Of a stretch of DNA of 64,000 bases, positions 37,229 through 46,659 are shown one piece after another; the first letter of the stretch is position 1; the number at the start of each line of letters is the position of its first letter. Below the pieces are notes generated by a model. The model was not told the DNA's origin, ran no database searches, and saw only the letters and a program-made list of their open reading frames with translations. A program made the translations under genes and the position numbers. Source of the DNA: Roseibium algicola (GTDB lineage: Bacteria > Pseudomonadota > Alphaproteobacteria > Rhizobiales > Stappiaceae); assembly GCF_001999245.1 (NCBI RefSeq), contig NZ_CP019631.1:62001-126000 (forward strand), written 5' to 3'.

Positions 37229-38289
37229 CATCAGTCACCACCATGCAGCCTTCAGGCACCTCCGGCGGACAACCGATGATCCTGCTGCTCCTGAAGCTCA
37301 GGACCTTCATCGCCCTGATTGCGGTGTTTGCGTTCTTCTCGTTTGCGGCTCCGAATTTCCTCAGCACCGCGAATTTCGTCATCATGTCCAAGCACGTGGC
37401 ACTGAACGCGTTTCTGGCGATCGGCATGACCTTCGTCATCATTACCGGCGGGATCGATCTCTCGGTCGGGTCGATTGTCGGCCTTTGCGGAATGGTGGCC
37501 GGCTATCTCATTCTCAACGGTGTCGATCTGGGGATTGGGTACTCGCTCTATTTCAATATCTTCGAGATCATTCTCATCACGCTTGCCGTCGGTGTTTTCG
37601 TGGGAGCGATAAATGGGGTGCTGATAACGCGTCTCAATGTGGCACCTTTCATCGCGACGCTCGGAACGCTTTACGTGGCACGCGGGCTGGCCCTGCTTTC
37701 CTCTGACGGGGCGACGTTTCCAAACCTCGTCGGTAAGGAGGCCTATGGATCAACGGGTTTCGACATCCTCGGCACGGGTAGCTTTCTCGGTATCCCGGTG
37801 TCCATCTGGCTCTTGATAGCTGTCGGATTGATCGCCGCGTATATAGCAGGCCGAACGCCACTGGGACGGCACATCTATGCGGTTGGCGGCAACGAGAAGG
37901 CAGCCGCCCTGTCAGGTGTGAAGGTCAACCGCGTCAAGATGTTCGTCTACATGTTCTCGGGCTTTTGCGCGGCCATTGTCGGCCTTGTCATCTCGTCTCA
38001 GCTGGTGGCTTCGCATCCGGCAACGGGAGAGACCTTCGAACTCAACGCGATTGCGGCGGCGGTCCTCGGCGGCACATCCATGTCGGGTGGACGCGGACGG
38101 ATCGGCGGAACGATTGTCGGCGCATTCGTGATAGGCGTTCTGTCCGACGGACTCGTGATGATGGGTGTCAGTTCCTTCTGGCAGACCGTTATCAAGGGCC
38201 TGGTGATCATCGCCGCTGTAGTTGTCGACCAGGCACAGCAAAAGCTGCAGGCCCGTGTGGCACTACAGCAGCAGGCCGCGGCAGCTTGA
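37225..38289 (+). CDS. Sugar ABC transporter permease
   Basis: The 354-residue product has about ten membrane helices and the family motifs FVIITGGIDLSVGSIVGLCG, NVAPFIATLGTLYVARGLAL and AAAVLGGTSMSGGRGRIGGT, as in RbsC/XylH-like permeases. It forms the inner-membrane channel of the apiose-type importer. A polar N-terminal extension of about 25 residues precedes the first helix. It is coupled to the ATPase gene by an ATGA overlap. Confidence 0.95.
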   Translation: MTSVTTMQPSGTSGGQPMILLLLKLRTFIALIAVFAFFSFAAPNFLSTANFVIMSKHVALNAFLAIGMTFVIITGGIDLSVGSIVGLCGMVAGYLILNGVDLGIGYSLYFNIFEIILITLAVGVFVGAINGVLITRLNVAPFIATLGTLYVARGLALLSSDGATFPNLVGKEAYGSTGFDILGTGSFLGIPVSIWLLIAVGLIAAYIAGRTPLGRHIYAVGGNEKAAALSGVKVNRVKMFVYMFSGFCAAIVGLVISSQLVASHPATGETFELNAIAAAVLGGTSMSGGRGRIGGTIVGAFVIGVLSDGLVMMGVSSFWQTVIKGLVIIAAVVVDQAQQKLQARVALQQQAAAA

Positions 38290-38299
38290 GGAGAATTTC

Positions 38300-39325
38300 A
38301 TGAAGAAAGGCGCATTGATCGGCTGCGGTTTTTTCGCCCAAAATCACATGCATGCATGGGCCGATGTCGACGGAGCAGCCATCATCGCGCTGTGTGACCG
38401 CGACGACAAACGCCTGAAGGAAACGGCTGAACGCTTTGGCATTGAAAGGACCTATTCCGACGCGGTCGATCTCATGAAATCGGAAGAGCTCGATTTTGTC
38501 GACATCGCGACGACAGTTCAGACCCACCGGCCGCTGGTGGAACTCGCGGCGAGGTCGAAAGTGCACATCATCTGCCAGAAGCCTTTTGCGGACACACTGG
38601 CAGACGCCACTGCAATGGTCGATGCTACCGCAGCGGCCGGCGTGACCCTGATGGTGCATGAGAACTTCCGCTGGCAGTCGGCAATCCGTGCGGCGAAAGC
38701 CGAAATCGAAAAGGGCAGTATCGGAACGCCGTTCTGGGGGCGGGTCAGTTTCCGCTCCGCCTATGATGTCTATGCCAGTCAACCGTATCTTGCGACAGAT
38801 GACCGTTTTATCATCCAGGACCTTGGGATTCATATCCTGGACATCGCACGTTTCCTGTTCGGTGATGTACGCACCATCTCGGCAAGCACGAAGCGGGTCA
38901 ATCCGGCAATTAAGGCGGAAGACGTTGCCACCATGATGCTGGTTCACGAAAGCGGCGTCACCAGTGTCGTCGACTGCAGCTACGCATCACGGCTGTCCCG
39001 GGAAAGCTTTCCGGAAAGCCTTCTTGAAGTGGATGGCAGTGAAGGAGCACTCAGGCTGATGCCTGATTACAGGCTGGTGTTGCACAATGCGTCCGGCACC
39101 AGGGAACTGGACGTTTCGCCCCCATTGCTTTCCTGGGCGGAGCGCCCCTGGCACAACATTCAGGAAAGTGTCTACAACATTCAACGGCACTTCATCGATT
39201 GCCTGAATGCTGCCAGCACGCCCGAGACGTCTGGAACGGACAACCTGAAGACGCTGGAACTGGTCGAGGCTGCGTATCTTTCCGCCGCCGGGAACAGCCG
39301 AACAATCATACTGGGCAGCGCCTGA
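38300..39325 (+). CDS. apsD: Gfo/Idh/MocA oxidoreductase, probable D-apiose dehydrogenase
   Basis: From ATG 38300 (GAGGAG upstream) the protein is 341 residues. It has the Rossmann opening KKGALIGCGFFAQNHMHAWA, the conserved QKPFADTLADATAMVDA segment (catalytic lysine before proline) and a C-terminal alpha/beta domain with FIIQDLGIHILDIARFLFG (conserved D and H). ApsD belongs to this family and oxidises D-apiose to D-apionolactone with NAD. The gene leads directly into the lactonase gene, one base apart, which supports the assignment. Confidence 0.85.
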   Translation: MKKGALIGCGFFAQNHMHAWADVDGAAIIALCDRDDKRLKETAERFGIERTYSDAVDLMKSEELDFVDIATTVQTHRPLVELAARSKVHIICQKPFADTLADATAMVDATAAAGVTLMVHENFRWQSAIRAAKAEIEKGSIGTPFWGRVSFRSAYDVYASQPYLATDDRFIIQDLGIHILDIARFLFGDVRTISASTKRVNPAIKAEDVATMMLVHESGVTSVVDCSYASRLSRESFPESLLEVDGSEGALRLMPDYRLVLHNASGTRELDVSPPLLSWAERPWHNIQESVYNIQRHFIDCLNAASTPETSGTDNLKTLELVEAAYLSAAGNSRTIILGSA

Positions 39326-39326
39326 G

Positions 39327-41156
39327 ATGAGTACCGTGAGCCGCATGCGCCTGTACGGAACGGAAAGTGCGCCGGAGCCTTTCCGGATATTGCGCGCAGG
39401 ACCGTTGGAAGTAAGGCTGGAAAACGGAAACCTGCGCTACGTCCGTTTCGAGGGCCACGAAGTGCTGCGCGCTATTTCCTACGTGGTGCGTGACAAGGAC
39501 TGGGGCACGCTGGCCGGAGCCATCTCCGATCTCGTTGTCCTGGAAGAGCCTGGGAAGTTCGAGATTTCCTATGTTTCCTGCTACAAAAACCAGGGGGCGG
39601 GTCTCAGCGTCACGGCACGCATCACCGGCACGGAAACCGGTTCCTTGAGATTTGCCTCCTCGGCTGTTGCCGACAGCGCCTTCGAAACCAACCGCTGTGG
39701 TTTCACGGTGCTGCATCCGATCAATGGAGTAGCCGGTGAACCTGTCGAAGTGGAGCATTGTGATGGTTCGGTCGTCCAAACCAGGTTTCCAGACCTCATA
39801 GATCCCTGGCAACCGTTCAAGTCGATCCGGTCGCTGACCCACGCACCTGCGCCGCACTTGAAGGCCCGATGCCAGATGGACGGCGACACGTTCGAAATGG
39901 AGGACCAGCGCAACTGGTCAGACGCTTCCTACAAGACCTATGTGAGACCCCTGGCGCTTCCGTGGCCATATGTCATTGAAACGGGCAAGGAGGTCGAACA
40001 GTCGATTACCCTTCAGATAGAAAATCTTGCAAACGAGACTGCCCCATCGACCATAACACCGCTAAGCACCTCCACCGGGGGTGTCGAACTTAAAGCGGGA
40101 AAGAAAACAAAAAGCAGGTTTCCGCGCATCGGTTTGTTGATCAGCCCGGAAGACCTGAAGTCTGCCATCAGTCACATTGACCTCCTGAGGAAAGTGAACC
40201 CTCCAGCAATCCTGTGTCACCTTGATCCAACTGCTTTGCATGGGCAGGAGGCGCTCGAGGGTTTCAGGGAGCTGCAAGTTCGTTTCCCGGCGTCCTATGA
40301 ACTTGAATATGTGGTTTCCTGCAAGGGAGACCTCTTGGGCGAGTTTCAAAACCTTGCCGACATGATTGATAGAAGCGGGCTCGAGTTGGCTTCCATTGCG
40401 GTCTGTCCTTCCGTTGACCGACAATCGACACCACCTGGAAGCGAATGGCCGCAATGCCCTCCCCTGGCGGACATCTATACGGCTGCAAGACACTGTTTCC
40501 CCGGCATGAGGCTCGGGGGCGGCATGTTCAGCTATTTCACCGAGTTGAACCGCAAGCGACCTCCGGTGTCGTTGCTTGATTTCGTGACCCACGCGACTAA
40601 TCCGATTGTCCATGCTGCTGATGACGAGAGTGTTCTAGAAACACTTGAGACCCTGCCGCACATCACGCGCACTGCCCGTGCGATCATCGGCAAGGACAAG
40701 GAATACAGACTGGGACCGACAACCATCGGCATGCGTCAGAATCCTTACGGTTCGCGGACATTCGCCAATCCCGGAAACGAGCGCATCTGCATGACCCACG
40801 ACGATCCGCGTCAGCGCGGCCTTTTCGCCGCTGCCTGGACCATGGGGTATGCGTCCGCAATTGCCAACGCTGATATCCGCCAATGGATCCCTGCCAGCTT
40901 CACAGGCCCGAGAGGAATCGTGGACACAGAAAGCGGATCTCTTCTGCCTGTCGGTGAAGTTGTCTCGCTCCTTGCTGGGCTAAGCGAAGGGGCTGTCATC
41001 GACTGCAGCGATGAAACACCAGCCAGCGTAGCTGCCCTTTGTGTGGAGAAGGACGGTGAGGTCTTGCGGTTTGCTGCAAATCTGACAAATCGGGAACTGG
41101 AAATTGGCTTTGGTGAACGCAGGACGTTTGGCCCATTTGAAGTTATCCGGCTATAA
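39327..41156 (+). CDS. apnL: D-apionate lactonase
   Basis: The 609-residue product has an N-terminal beta-rich domain (FRILRAGPLEVRLENGNLRY, FEGHEVLRAISYVVRDKDWG) and a central region that may form a TIM barrel. Size and sequence style match ApnL, which opens D-apionolactone to D-apionate. It follows apsD directly, so the two consecutive reactions are coupled. An ATG six codons in (MRLYGTES) is an alternative start. The C-terminal beta domain ends GERRTFGPFEVIRL. Confidence 0.82.
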   Translation: MSTVSRMRLYGTESAPEPFRILRAGPLEVRLENGNLRYVRFEGHEVLRAISYVVRDKDWGTLAGAISDLVVLEEPGKFEISYVSCYKNQGAGLSVTARITGTETGSLRFASSAVADSAFETNRCGFTVLHPINGVAGEPVEVEHCDGSVVQTRFPDLIDPWQPFKSIRSLTHAPAPHLKARCQMDGDTFEMEDQRNWSDASYKTYVRPLALPWPYVIETGKEVEQSITLQIENLANETAPSTITPLSTSTGGVELKAGKKTKSRFPRIGLLISPEDLKSAISHIDLLRKVNPPAILCHLDPTALHGQEALEGFRELQVRFPASYELEYVVSCKGDLLGEFQNLADMIDRSGLELASIAVCPSVDRQSTPPGSEWPQCPPLADIYTAARHCFPGMRLGGGMFSYFTELNRKRPPVSLLDFVTHATNPIVHAADDESVLETLETLPHITRTARAIIGKDKEYRLGPTTIGMRQNPYGSRTFANPGNERICMTHDDPRQRGLFAAAWTMGYASAIANADIRQWIPASFTGPRGIVDTESGSLLPVGEVVSLLAGLSEGAVIDCSDETPASVAALCVEKDGEVLRFAANLTNRELEIGFGERRTFGPFEVIRL

Positions 41157-41252
41157 GTCTTTCCAAGGGTGTTGAAACGGCTGGCGAATTTGACGCCGTG
41201 CTTGTCGCGACGTTCAGACACCCCAACAATGAAGAGATCAGATTGGCGGGTC

Positions 41253-41981
41253 ATGGAAAACTGGAACGGCTTGGGGGCCGGTGACGACAAGATTGTCCGG
41301 CGAAAACTCTCCGATCAGGTTTTCGATCGATTGCGTGAAATGATTGTACGGGGTGAGCTTGGACCCGGTGATCCCATGCCGTCTGAGCGTGAACTGATGC
41401 AACGTTTCGGCGTCGGCCGGCCCGCGGTGCGCGAGGCCATGCAGACGATGCACACCCAGGGTCTCATTTCGATCTCGCAGGGTGAGCGCTCCAGGGTCAG
41501 TGAGCTTTCGGCCGATCTTGCGTTTCGGCAGATGGATATGGTGGCACGCATGCTGCTGTCAGCGTCTTCGGACAATCTGGAGCACCTGAAGCAGGCGCGT
41601 AGACTGTTTGAAGTCGGCATGGTCAGGATCGCGACGGAAATGGCAACGCCCGAAGACATTTCCGAGCTCAAACACCTCATAAGCCATCAAGAGGACATGC
41701 TCGACAGTCCGTCCGACTTCATCAAGGCCGACATCGCGTTTCATAGCAAGATCGCCTCGATCTCGGGCAATCCGATTTTTGCAGCAGTGAGTGACGCCAT
41801 GCTCAACTGGCTGTTCAATTATCATACGGACCTTTTGATCTGGTCGGGACGGGAGAACGTCACGCTTGCCGAGCATTCGAAAATCGTCGAGTGCATCGAA
41901 GGCGGCGTTGCTGAAGAGGCCGAAAGCGCAATGCGCTCGCACCTGAACAGATCCCAGGACCTTTACCGGCATCACATTTGA
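41253..41981 (+). CDS. GntR-family regulator, FCD/NanR-like
   Basis: The product (242 residues from ATG 41253; in-frame GTG 41169 and ATG 41229 would lengthen it) has an N-terminal winged helix (KLSDQVFDRLREMIVRGELG, PSERELMQRFGVGRPAVREA) and a C-terminal FCD domain with metal-binding-type histidines (DIAFHSKIASISGNPIFAAV). The run GLISISQGERSRVSELSAD is close to E. coli NanR. It is the last gene of the apiose set and is the likely sensor that controls the promoter at 32899-33014. No start has a strong ribosome-binding site. Confidence 0.85.
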   Translation: MENWNGLGAGDDKIVRRKLSDQVFDRLREMIVRGELGPGDPMPSERELMQRFGVGRPAVREAMQTMHTQGLISISQGERSRVSELSADLAFRQMDMVARMLLSASSDNLEHLKQARRLFEVGMVRIATEMATPEDISELKHLISHQEDMLDSPSDFIKADIAFHSKIASISGNPIFAAVSDAMLNWLFNYHTDLLIWSGRENVTLAEHSKIVECIEGGVAEEAESAMRSHLNRSQDLYRHHI

Positions 41982-42202
41982 CACTGCACTAACGGTTTCG
42001 TTGCGCGCGCGGTTGGTGCCATCGGCGCCTGCCAGCCGGCAAAGCGTCCCCATATCAGTCTTTCGGCGGCTCTCGTCAGGATCCGGAAACCGGACGCAAT
42101 CATCAGCTGGCAATTCTCGCAGTTGGCCAACAAGTTCAATTTGCGCTGTCCTTGCGGATGACATCGAGCATCGCGTCACGGATCTGACGATTTTCTGCCG
42201 AC

Positions 42203-43414
42203 TCAATCCCCGCCGATCAGTCCCGTTCCAGCGAAGAGCATGATCCAGACCTTCATCCGCATGATCAGCGCCTTTTCCAGCGCCCAGGCCTGGATGATGC
42301 CACCCATGAAGGTGCCTTGAAGCGAGCCGGAAATATGGGTGGTATAGGCCTGGACCAGGCATCTGGCGCCATCAACCAAGAGAGCGTTCTGTTCGGGATA
42401 TTCGAGCCGAACATGTACGACAAGGTCACCGGGGCCGCGACGGTCTGACGGCTGCATCAGGACGCCGGTCGGACCGAGCTGGCCGGTCGCGATAACGTCC
42501 TGGATGCGGACGATGCGCGCTGCCAGCACCGTGTTCGCCATGCCGCTGTTGATGTTGTTCTCGCAGGCGACCTCCGCAGGCATGCCGACATGCAGAACCG
42601 CGCTGTTTGTCTGGCTGAAACCAGCGACGATTTCAATGGGATCGGTCTTGTCGCGATCCGGCACGATGACCATCGCCGGATTAACCGAGAACTGCGCGGC
42701 GCGAGCGCCGACATTCAGGGTTAGCTGCTCGATCTTGCCGGAAACCGACGAATACACCTTGGTCTTGGCAAGATTGACCTTGGCCTGGTCGAGGGCGGCT
42801 TCTGCGGACTTCAGTTCTGCTGGCAGGACCTGATCGAGCTGCACTTGCAGCGCTTCCATCTTGGAGTTGGCGGCGTTCACATTGGCGGCCGCCTGCTCCT
42901 GTGCGGCCTTTGCGTTTTCGTACCTGTTCAGCGTGTAGGCGGGCGAGTTCTTGTCCTTGAGGTCCTGCTGTTCCGACAGGGTCAGGTTGGCGGTGTCGAG
43001 AACCGCTTTCGTCCGGGCGAGGTCGGCCGCGGCTGCCTTGATCTGTGCTTTGACGACATCGATCTGGCTGTTGACTTCACCGACCGCGGTCTGGGCGGTT
43101 GCGACCGCCGCCTTTTCGCTGCTGTCATCGACCGTGAAAAGCAGATCGCCGACCTTGACGGTTTGACCGGCTTTAACGGGCACTTCGGTAACCGTGCCAC
43201 CACGTTCGGTGACGATCGGCACGACACGGTAGGGGATCAACGCATTTGGGGTGTCCGGATGATAATACTCGACCGTGAAGATCAGCGCGACGAACAAGAC
43301 AATCCAGACGAACAGTGCGCGGTGGACGTTGTAGAGCGTCACGGGGCGTCCCCGCCAGCGCAGATAGGCCATGCGCAGCAACAGCGGAAAGCAGGTGATG
43401 AGGAGCTCGATCAT
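42203..43414 (-). CDS. HlyD/EmrA-like membrane fusion protein
   Basis: The 403-residue protein has an N-terminal membrane helix (about 33-50), a biotinyl-lipoyl-like half (VTEVPVKAGQTVKVGDLLFT), a coiled-coil hairpin (about 105-225) and the second half VYSSVSGKIEQLTLNVGARA, followed by beta-barrel parts. It resembles YibH/EmrA-type periplasmic adaptors. No transporter or outer-membrane channel gene is adjacent; only a small membrane protein is coupled upstream (ATGA). What it exports is unknown. Confidence 0.87.
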   Translation of the reverse strand: MIELLITCFPLLLRMAYLRWRGRPVTLYNVHRALFVWIVLFVALIFTVEYYHPDTPNALIPYRVVPIVTERGGTVTEVPVKAGQTVKVGDLLFTVDDSSEKAAVATAQTAVGEVNSQIDVVKAQIKAAAADLARTKAVLDTANLTLSEQQDLKDKNSPAYTLNRYENAKAAQEQAAANVNAANSKMEALQVQLDQVLPAELKSAEAALDQAKVNLAKTKVYSSVSGKIEQLTLNVGARAAQFSVNPAMVIVPDRDKTDPIEIVAGFSQTNSAVLHVGMPAEVACENNINSGMANTVLAARIVRIQDVIATGQLGPTGVLMQPSDRRGPGDLVVHVRLEYPEQNALLVDGARCLVQAYTTHISGSLQGTFMGGIIQAWALEKALIMRMKVWIMLFAGTGLIGGD

Positions 43415-43893
43415 GCGTTGGCTCCTTTTCCTTCGACCGGTGTCTGCAGATCCGCAACTGACTGCTCTGCTATCGGTTGTTCTTTGGCAGGGGTCGTTCC
43501 ATTGGCAGGCGACGCGTTCTCGACGGCTGCTGTTTCCTCTTCCCGCAACGTCTCGTCCGCGGCCGGTTCCGGCTTCATCCAGAGAACGACGTCATAGGCA
43601 AAGGCGGCAAAAATCAGGGTCAACGGCAACAGAAGGCTCACGTCCCGCAAGGGCGGCACCAGATCATAGGCAAGGCCGATCACCAGCATGGTCGGGATCG
43701 TGGTGCGGATCGGCGTCCTCGATCCCTTGTGCTCCGCGTAGCGGTCGAAAACGGCATAGAGGTAGATCACCAGGAAAAGGAGCAGCAGCAGTGTGATCAA
43801 CCCGGCCGTGGCAAAGCCGTCGCTGGCGCCGGGCGCGACCCAGGAATCCGGCGGTGGGTCCAGTGTCTGCGCCGTCGTTGCCGTTGTGCTCAT
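43411..43893 (-). CDS. Small membrane protein paired with HlyD-like adaptor
   Basis: From ATG 43893 the product is 160 residues with two to three membrane helices (GLITLLLLLFLVIYLYAVF, LLLPLTLIFAAFAYDVVLW) and a long acidic, alanine-rich tail. It overlaps the adaptor gene start. I do not recognise a named family. Small inner-membrane proteins of this sort often accompany YibH/AaeA-like adaptors. The in-frame upstream extension to 43971 has a weaker context. Confidence 0.7.
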   Translation of the reverse strand: MSTTATTAQTLDPPPDSWVAPGASDGFATAGLITLLLLLFLVIYLYAVFDRYAEHKGSRTPIRTTIPTMLVIGLAYDLVPPLRDVSLLLPLTLIFAAFAYDVVLWMKPEPAADETLREEETAAVENASPANGTTPAKEQPIAEQSVADLQTPVEGKGANA

Positions 43894-44336
43894 GAATGTT
43901 CCCCCACCCGATGTGCTGTGACCCAACGTCACCGGAAACATAATGTCTGCAGGAATTACCGATTGAAACAAGAAATTGCGCCTCTGACCGAGGACACGTT
44001 AGGTCGGCCTGATCCGCAGTCGGTGTGACACGCACCTTCCGAGGCTGGATCGAAGGGTTTCAGGCAATGTCTTTCCGGAATGACGAGATGATTGGTTTAG
44101 ACGTCCCGAGCGGCGCTCAGGATTTCGACTGTGGTCTCCGTGATGGCACGCTGGCCGCAGCGATGGTTTGCCTCAGGTCGTCCGCTTCCAATCAGCCGTT
44201 CGCCCTGGTCGCAGCTGTCCGGAAAGAAGCCGGTGGGCCTAGAGGCTAATTTGCAAATTGCCGGGCCTTTGCAGGCCCGGCGATCTTACCTTTTCCGGCG
44301 ATGCCGACATGCATTGCGCACTCAATTCCCAGGTGC
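43894..44336. other. Gap without a gene
   Basis: No convincing reading frame is present in these 443 bases. The left part should contain the promoter of the adaptor pair, and the right part contains the terminator hairpin at 44260-44281. Confidence 0.5.
44260..44281 (-). terminator. Terminator-like hairpin after the DUF899 gene
   Basis: A perfect eight-base GC stem GCCGGGCC (44260-44267) and GGCCCGGC (44274-44281) with a six-base loop lies about 56 bases after the stop of the leftward DUF899 gene, followed leftward by the AT-rich AATTTGCAAATT. Confidence 0.6.
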
Positions 44337-45029
44337 TTATTCGTAGCGATCGTGTCGGCGCACCCAGTCCATGCCCCTCGCCTCATTGCGCCCCTTGGGC
44401 GTCAGGTCGAGCATGGCATAAGTGCCCATCATCACTTCGACACCGCGTCCGTAGGTCGAATATGTACGAAAAACTTTGCCGGCCTCGTTCTTGATGAAGG
44501 CGCTGACGCCGGGCCATTCCTCGCCCGTCATGTTCCAGCCACCGAAATTGTAGTCGATGTGCCCGCTGGCGACTTCCTCGGGGGTGAAACTGACCCGGAA
44601 GTCGTAGTTGAAGTCGCTACCGAAGGACGAGACCCATCTGAACGTCCAGCCCATGCGCTTACGGTAGCGTTCAATGTCGGCCAGGGGGGCGCGGGAGACT
44701 GCAATCATGGTCACGTCATGGTTGGCAAGATGCTGGTTCATGCCGTCGGTGTGGTCGGCCATGAAAGAACAGCTCGGGCAGCCTTCCTTCCATCCCGGCG
44801 CAAACATGAAATGCTGTACCACGAGTTGAGACCGTCCCTCGAAAAGCCCGGCAAGAGAGCGCGGGCCGTCAAGTGTATCGAAGACATAGTCCTTCTCGAT
44901 GCGTTCCCACGGCAAGGCGAGGCGCTCGCTGGCGATACTGTCGCGCAGGTGCGTGAGTTCCTTTTCCTTTTGCAGCAAGTCCCGCCGGGCGGCGAGCCAG
45001 TCTTCATGTGAAACAACAGCGTTTTGCAT
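44337..45029 (-). CDS. DUF899 family thioredoxin-like protein
   Basis: The 230-residue protein carries YVFDTLDGPRSLAGLFEGRS, FMFAPGWKEGCPSCSFMADH with a CPSC pair, and a C-terminal TYGRGVEVMMGTYAMLDLTP. These are DUF899 marks, a family with a thioredoxin-like fold often seen next to stress regulators. Biochemical role is not known. GAAGGAG precedes the second ATG (45029) by seven bases, so that start is preferred over ATG 45035. It overlaps or abuts the stop of the 97-aa gene upstream, which suggests coupled translation. Confidence 0.88.
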   Translation of the reverse strand: MQNAVVSHEDWLAARRDLLQKEKELTHLRDSIASERLALPWERIEKDYVFDTLDGPRSLAGLFEGRSQLVVQHFMFAPGWKEGCPSCSFMADHTDGMNQHLANHDVTMIAVSRAPLADIERYRKRMGWTFRWVSSFGSDFNYDFRVSFTPEEVASGHIDYNFGGWNMTGEEWPGVSAFIKNEAGKVFRTYSTYGRGVEVMMGTYAMLDLTPKGRNEARGMDWVRRHDRYE

Positions 45030-45031
45030 GA

Positions 45032-45325
45032 TCATTCTCCTTCAGTTTGGGTGGTGGGGATATCGAAGCGCCGCGAGCGGGCGGACATCAGCCTGAGCCA
45101 GGGCGGCAGGTGGAACAGGCCCATCAGGACGTACATCAGGGTCATGTCATTCACAGGCAGGAAGCCTGGAACGGATGAACAGATCTCCCACCCCTGCACT
45201 CCGGTTGCGGAAATCCATGCCATTGAGCCAAAGGTTGGCGCAGCGGCCAGCCGAAGGCACCCTGCTGTGTCGCGGCGGTGACCAGAGGGTCCTTGTGTCT
45301 TCCCTGTACCTGCAAACATCGTCAT
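45032..45325 (-). CDS. Small protein with one membrane helix, coupled to DUF899 gene
   Basis: A 97-residue reading frame starts at ATG 45325 with GGAGG seven bases ahead, a much better start than the long in-frame extension that runs antisense through the regulator gene. The product has FGSMAWISATGVQGWEICSS, SVPGFLPVND and one hydrophobic segment MTLMYVLMGLFHLPPWLRLM, then a basic tail ending TTQTEGE. Its stop codon lies between the two candidate DUF899 starts. I do not recognise a named family. The first 30 residues are not clearly a signal peptide. Confidence 0.65.
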   Translation of the reverse strand: MTMFAGTGKTQGPSGHRRDTAGCLRLAAAPTFGSMAWISATGVQGWEICSSVPGFLPVNDMTLMYVLMGLFHLPPWLRLMSARSRRFDIPTTQTEGE

Positions 45326-45429
45326 TATCGGTCCTCCGTATGATCCGGCGTTTGCGACCATCGCCCGGTGAGCAAAGACATAGATGCGGAGACGGGGCGG
45401 GTGAGAGTTACAAGTTTGGCGGGATTTCC

Positions 45430-46650
45430 ATGGACATGCTGATCGCCGCGGCGGCGCGCGCCCTTTCGTCCGGAGATCCTCTGGCGGTATTGAAACGGGT
45501 GGCACTGCGCAACGACGCGCCGGCATTGGCGTTGCGCGGCATTGCCATGGCCCAGCTCGGCGACCTTGGGCGCGCCAGAGAGCTGCTGAAGGATGCGGCC
45601 CGCGCCTTCGGGCCGGATGAGCCGATGGCGCGTGCACGCTGCATGGTTGCCGAAGCCGAGATCGCTTTGGTCTGCCGCGACCTCGGCCGTTCCTTTCAAA
45701 CGCTCGGTGCAACACGCGCGACGCTCGAAGCCGGTGGTGACCAGGTGAATGCCGCACATGCCGGCTATCTCGAAGCCCGCCAGCTTCTACTCATCGGCCG
45801 GCTCGATGACGCTCACAGGACACTCGACAGCATCGACATCGACGTCTTGCCGCCTGCGTCTCGAGCCGGCTACGGTCTTGTGGTCGCCGGCATAGCCATG
45901 CGGCAAATCCGGACGGGGCCTGCACGAGCCGCACTCCAGCAGGCAGCGCGTGCTGCCCGCGATGCCGGTATTCCCTCCCTCAAGGCCGAAGTTGAAAAGG
46001 CAAGGCATGCGCTGGAAGCACCGGCCGCCCGTCTTGTCTCTCGCGACAGGCAAGACTTGCTGCAGCTTGACGGGGTCGAGGCTCTGGTCGCTTCCGATAC
46101 GTTTATTGTAGATACCTGCCGAAATGCTGCGCGGCTTGGGGAGAAGATGATCTCACTCGACCGCCGTCCAGTCCTGCTTGCTCTGGCACGTGCGTTGGCA
46201 GAGGTCTGGCCGGAAGATGTTTCGCGCGAAAACCTTCTCATGCACGCCTTCGGGGCAAAGCATGTGGACGATTCGCACCGGGCTAGGTTGCGTGTCGAGA
46301 TTGCCCGCCTTCGCAAGGCCATCAAACCCGTCGCCGCGGTAAGGGCAACGAGCCTGGGCTTTGCGCTGAAGCCGTACGGCGCTCGCCAGGTCGCCGTGCT
46401 GGCGCCACCGGTGGAAAGCGACCACCCGGAGGTGCTGGCGCTGCTCGCGGACGGCGAGGCCTGGTCGAGTTCTGCGCTGGCGATGGCACTCGGTGTAAGT
46501 CCACGCACGGTTCAGAGGAAGCTTGAAGACCTTGCTCTTGCCGGGAAAGTTCGTTCCTTCGGACGAGGGCGGGCCTGCCGCTGGATCCTATCGTGCGTTC
46601 CCGGATTCCCGACAAGTTTGTTACTCCCCCTTGCAATCGCCACCGGTTAG
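45430..46650 (+). CDS. Putative regulator with helical repeats and C-terminal HTH
   Basis: From ATG 45430 the product is 406 residues. Residues 1-200 are alanine-rich helical repeats resembling TPRs (ALALRGIAMAQLGDLGRARE, HAGYLEARQLLLIGRLDDAH). The middle has a winged-helix-like segment RENLLMHAFGAKHVDDSHRA followed by RLRVEIARLRKAIK, like the DNA-binding domain of response-regulator/SARP proteins. The end has SSSALAMALGVSPRTVQRKL, a classic helix-turn-helix. It is divergent from the small-protein/DUF899 pair and probably controls it (inference). Exact family not recognised. Confidence 0.75.
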   Translation: MDMLIAAAARALSSGDPLAVLKRVALRNDAPALALRGIAMAQLGDLGRARELLKDAARAFGPDEPMARARCMVAEAEIALVCRDLGRSFQTLGATRATLEAGGDQVNAAHAGYLEARQLLLIGRLDDAHRTLDSIDIDVLPPASRAGYGLVVAGIAMRQIRTGPARAALQQAARAARDAGIPSLKAEVEKARHALEAPAARLVSRDRQDLLQLDGVEALVASDTFIVDTCRNAARLGEKMISLDRRPVLLALARALAEVWPEDVSRENLLMHAFGAKHVDDSHRARLRVEIARLRKAIKPVAAVRATSLGFALKPYGARQVAVLAPPVESDHPEVLALLADGEAWSSSALAMALGVSPRTVQRKLEDLALAGKVRSFGRGRACRWILSCVPGFPTSLLLPLAIATG

Positions 46651-46659
46651 AATCGCCAC

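Noticed and set aside
41559..42362. 267-codon minus-strand open frame over the regulator and the gap after it
   Set aside because: Mostly antisense to the NanR-like gene; the part in the gap has no ribosome-binding site or motif.
45032..45757. 241-codon version of the small gene before DUF899
   Set aside because: Only the last 97 codons follow a strong ribosome-binding site; the rest is antisense to the regulator gene.
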